Below, piece after piece: positions 5,149 through 6,395 of a DNA stretch of 6,395 nt. Origin of the DNA: an uncultured Hyphomicrobiales bacterium (GTDB taxonomy: Bacteria; Pseudomonadota; Alphaproteobacteria; Rhizobiales; CAJQND01); contig CAJQND010000213.1 of assembly GCA_905479595.1 (NCBI GenBank), positions 1 through 6,395 of the forward strand, given 5' to 3'. The notes under the pieces are model-generated. The model was not told the origin of the DNA, did no database searches, and saw only the letters and a program-made list of their open reading frames with translations. Every line of letters starts with the position of its first letter. Position 1 is the stretch's first letter. The translations under genes were made by a program, and so were the position numbers.

Positions 5149-6395
5149 ATGGAGCGCTACAATCCGCGCGAATCCGAGCCACGCTGGCAAAAGATTTGGG
5201 ACGAGAATAAATCATTTGAGGCCAGCACGGATACATCCTTGCCGAAATACTATGTGCTTGAGATGTTTCCTTATCCGTCTGGCCGCATTCATATGGGTCA
5301 TGTGCGCAACTATACGATGGGTGATGTCATTGCCCGTTATAAGCGTGCGCAGGGGTTCAATGTATTACATCCAATGGGCTGGGATGCATTTGGTATGCCG
5401 GCCGAAAACGCCGCGATGGAAAACAAGACTCATCCCGCAACCTGGACCTATGCCAATATTGACACCATGCGAACACAGCTTAAATCGATGGGGTTTTCTC
5501 TCGATTGGAGCCGCGAATTTGCGACCTGCGATGCAGCTTATTACCGTCATCAGCAGGAATTGTTTATCGACTTTCTCGAAAGCGGGCTTGTTGAGCGGCG
5601 CAAATCGAAAGTCAACTGGGACCCCGTCGACCAGACAGTACTTGCAAATGAGCAGGTAATAGAGGGTCGCGGATGGCGGTCCGGGGCTTTGGTTGAGCAG
5701 CGTGAGCTGACTCAATGGTTTTTCAAGATCACAGATTTTGCGCAAGATCTTCTCGATGCCCTGGACGGGCTCGATCGCTGGCCGGAAAAAGTGCGCACTA
5801 TGCAGCGCAACTGGATCGGTCGTTCTGAAGGACTGCATATGGTGTGGGAACTCGAAAACGTCCCTGATACCATTTCAACATCGAGCATTGATCTTTACAC
5901 GACCCGTCATGACACCATTTTTGGTGCCAGTTTCTGCGCCATGGCTGCAGATCACTCACTGGCCGCAGAACTCGCTGCGCAAAATGCTGGTCTGGCTGAG
6001 TTCATCGCAGAATGCCAACGCCTGGGAACGAGTGAAGAAGTCATTGAGCGTGCCGAAAAACGCGGTTACGACACCGGCGTTAAAGTAAAACATCCGTTTA
6101 ACAATGATGCCAGCGTTCCTCTTTATGTGGCGAACTTTGTATTGATGGATTACGGAACAGGCGCGGTTTTCGGTTGCCCGGCTCATGACCAACGCGACCT
6201 CGACTTCGCCCGCAAATATGATCTGGCAGTTGTACCCGTCGTTATCCCGGACGGCCAAACAGCTGAAGGGTTCTATATCCAGGACGAAGCATATGTCGGC
6301 CCTGGAAAACTTGGGAACTCCGAATTTCTTGACGGCATGAGCATTGAAGATGCCAAGAACGATGTTGCCGAAAGACTGGAAAAGAAAACTGTTAA
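5149..6395 (+). CDS. leuS: Leucyl-tRNA synthetase, N-terminal half (cut by right edge)
   Basis: Class I synthetase that charges tRNA-Leu and edits mischarged products. The first 415 codons, about half of a usual 860-880, are present and open to the edge. The HIGH motif is HMGH at 48-51 in PYPSGRIHMGHVRNYTMGDV; NVLHPMGWDAFGMPAENAA follows. In the zinc-domain region NWDPVDQTVLANEQV and GRGWRSGA lack the cysteines found in the E. coli enzyme, so no zinc is expected there, as is usual in alphaproteobacteria. The CP1 editing domain has the threonine-rich loop TTRHDTIFGA (251-260) and GTGAVFGCPAHDQRD with the editing aspartate at D347. In the loop the usual proline of TTRPDT is histidine (H254). 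KMSKS lies beyond the window. The ATG at 5149 has AAGGA about 13 bases upstream, a rather long spacing. lptE and holA often follow leuS in related genomes (inference). Confidence 0.97.
   Translation, partial: MERYNPRESEPRWQKIWDENKSFEASTDTSLPKYYVLEMFPYPSGRIHMGHVRNYTMGDVIARYKRAQGFNVLHPMGWDAFGMPAENAAMENKTHPATWTYANIDTMRTQLKSMGFSLDWSREFATCDAAYYRHQQELFIDFLESGLVERRKSKVNWDPVDQTVLANEQVIEGRGWRSGALVEQRELTQWFFKITDFAQDLLDALDGLDRWPEKVRTMQRNWIGRSEGLHMVWELENVPDTISTSSIDLYTTRHDTIFGASFCAMAADHSLAAELAAQNAGLAEFIAECQRLGTSEEVIERAEKRGYDTGVKVKHPFNNDASVPLYVANFVLMDYGTGAVFGCPAHDQRDLDFARKYDLAVVPVVIPDGQTAEGFYIQDEAYVGPGKLGNSEFLDGMSIEDAKNDVAERLEKKTV

Noticed and set aside
5365..5838. Minus-strand open frame of 157 residues
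   Set aside because: It lies fully opposite leuS, whose motifs are continuous across the stretch; a shadow frame.

Overview
The window looks like ordinary chromosomal DNA from an alphaproteobacterium, most likely of the Hyphomicrobiales (Rhizobiales). This is inferred from three things: the gene set and order (dapF-mtaB; xthA; a lone cyclic-nucleotide-binding protein; a CenR-type response regulator; a YkuD-type L,D-transpeptidase; yggS; leuS), protein signatures such as a LeuRS that has lost its zinc cysteines, and G+C near one half by eye. All eight genes can be named at least to family. None looks broken, and I see no integrase, transposase, phage gene, CRISPR array, tRNA or rRNA. I do not see a previously undescribed multi-gene system.

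Left part (1-2238). On the minus strand dapF (lysine and meso-diaminopimelate synthesis) is followed after 9 bases by mtaB (tRNA thiomethylation), which runs off the left edge; the mtaB ribosome site overlaps the dapF stop codon. Divergent from dapF, on the plus strand, is xthA (exonuclease III, base-excision repair). The 86-base gap between them holds a composite hairpin.

Middle part (2239-4306). xthA meets the cyclic-nucleotide-binding protein gene tail to tail, with the two stop codons in the arms of a small inverted repeat. Upstream of that gene on the same strand is the CenR-like response regulator. The 219-base gap between the two is the least explained part of the window: it has a perfect 12-base inverted repeat around a 39-base spacer containing two GANTC sites, two 11-base palindromes and a 9-base direct repeat. 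The response regulator and an L,D-transpeptidase gene are divergent, and each has a good 17-base-spaced promoter candidate in the shared 152-base gap. CenR is a known envelope regulator in alphaproteobacteria, so placing it next to a peptidoglycan cross-linking enzyme suggests a functional link, though this is inference.

Right part (4303-6395). The L,D-transpeptidase and yggS (PLP homeostasis protein) genes converge so tightly that their two TAG stops share the palindrome CTAG. yggS and leuS are divergent with overlapping promoter candidates. leuS (leucyl-tRNA synthetase) is cut by the right edge after 415 codons, about half its usual length.
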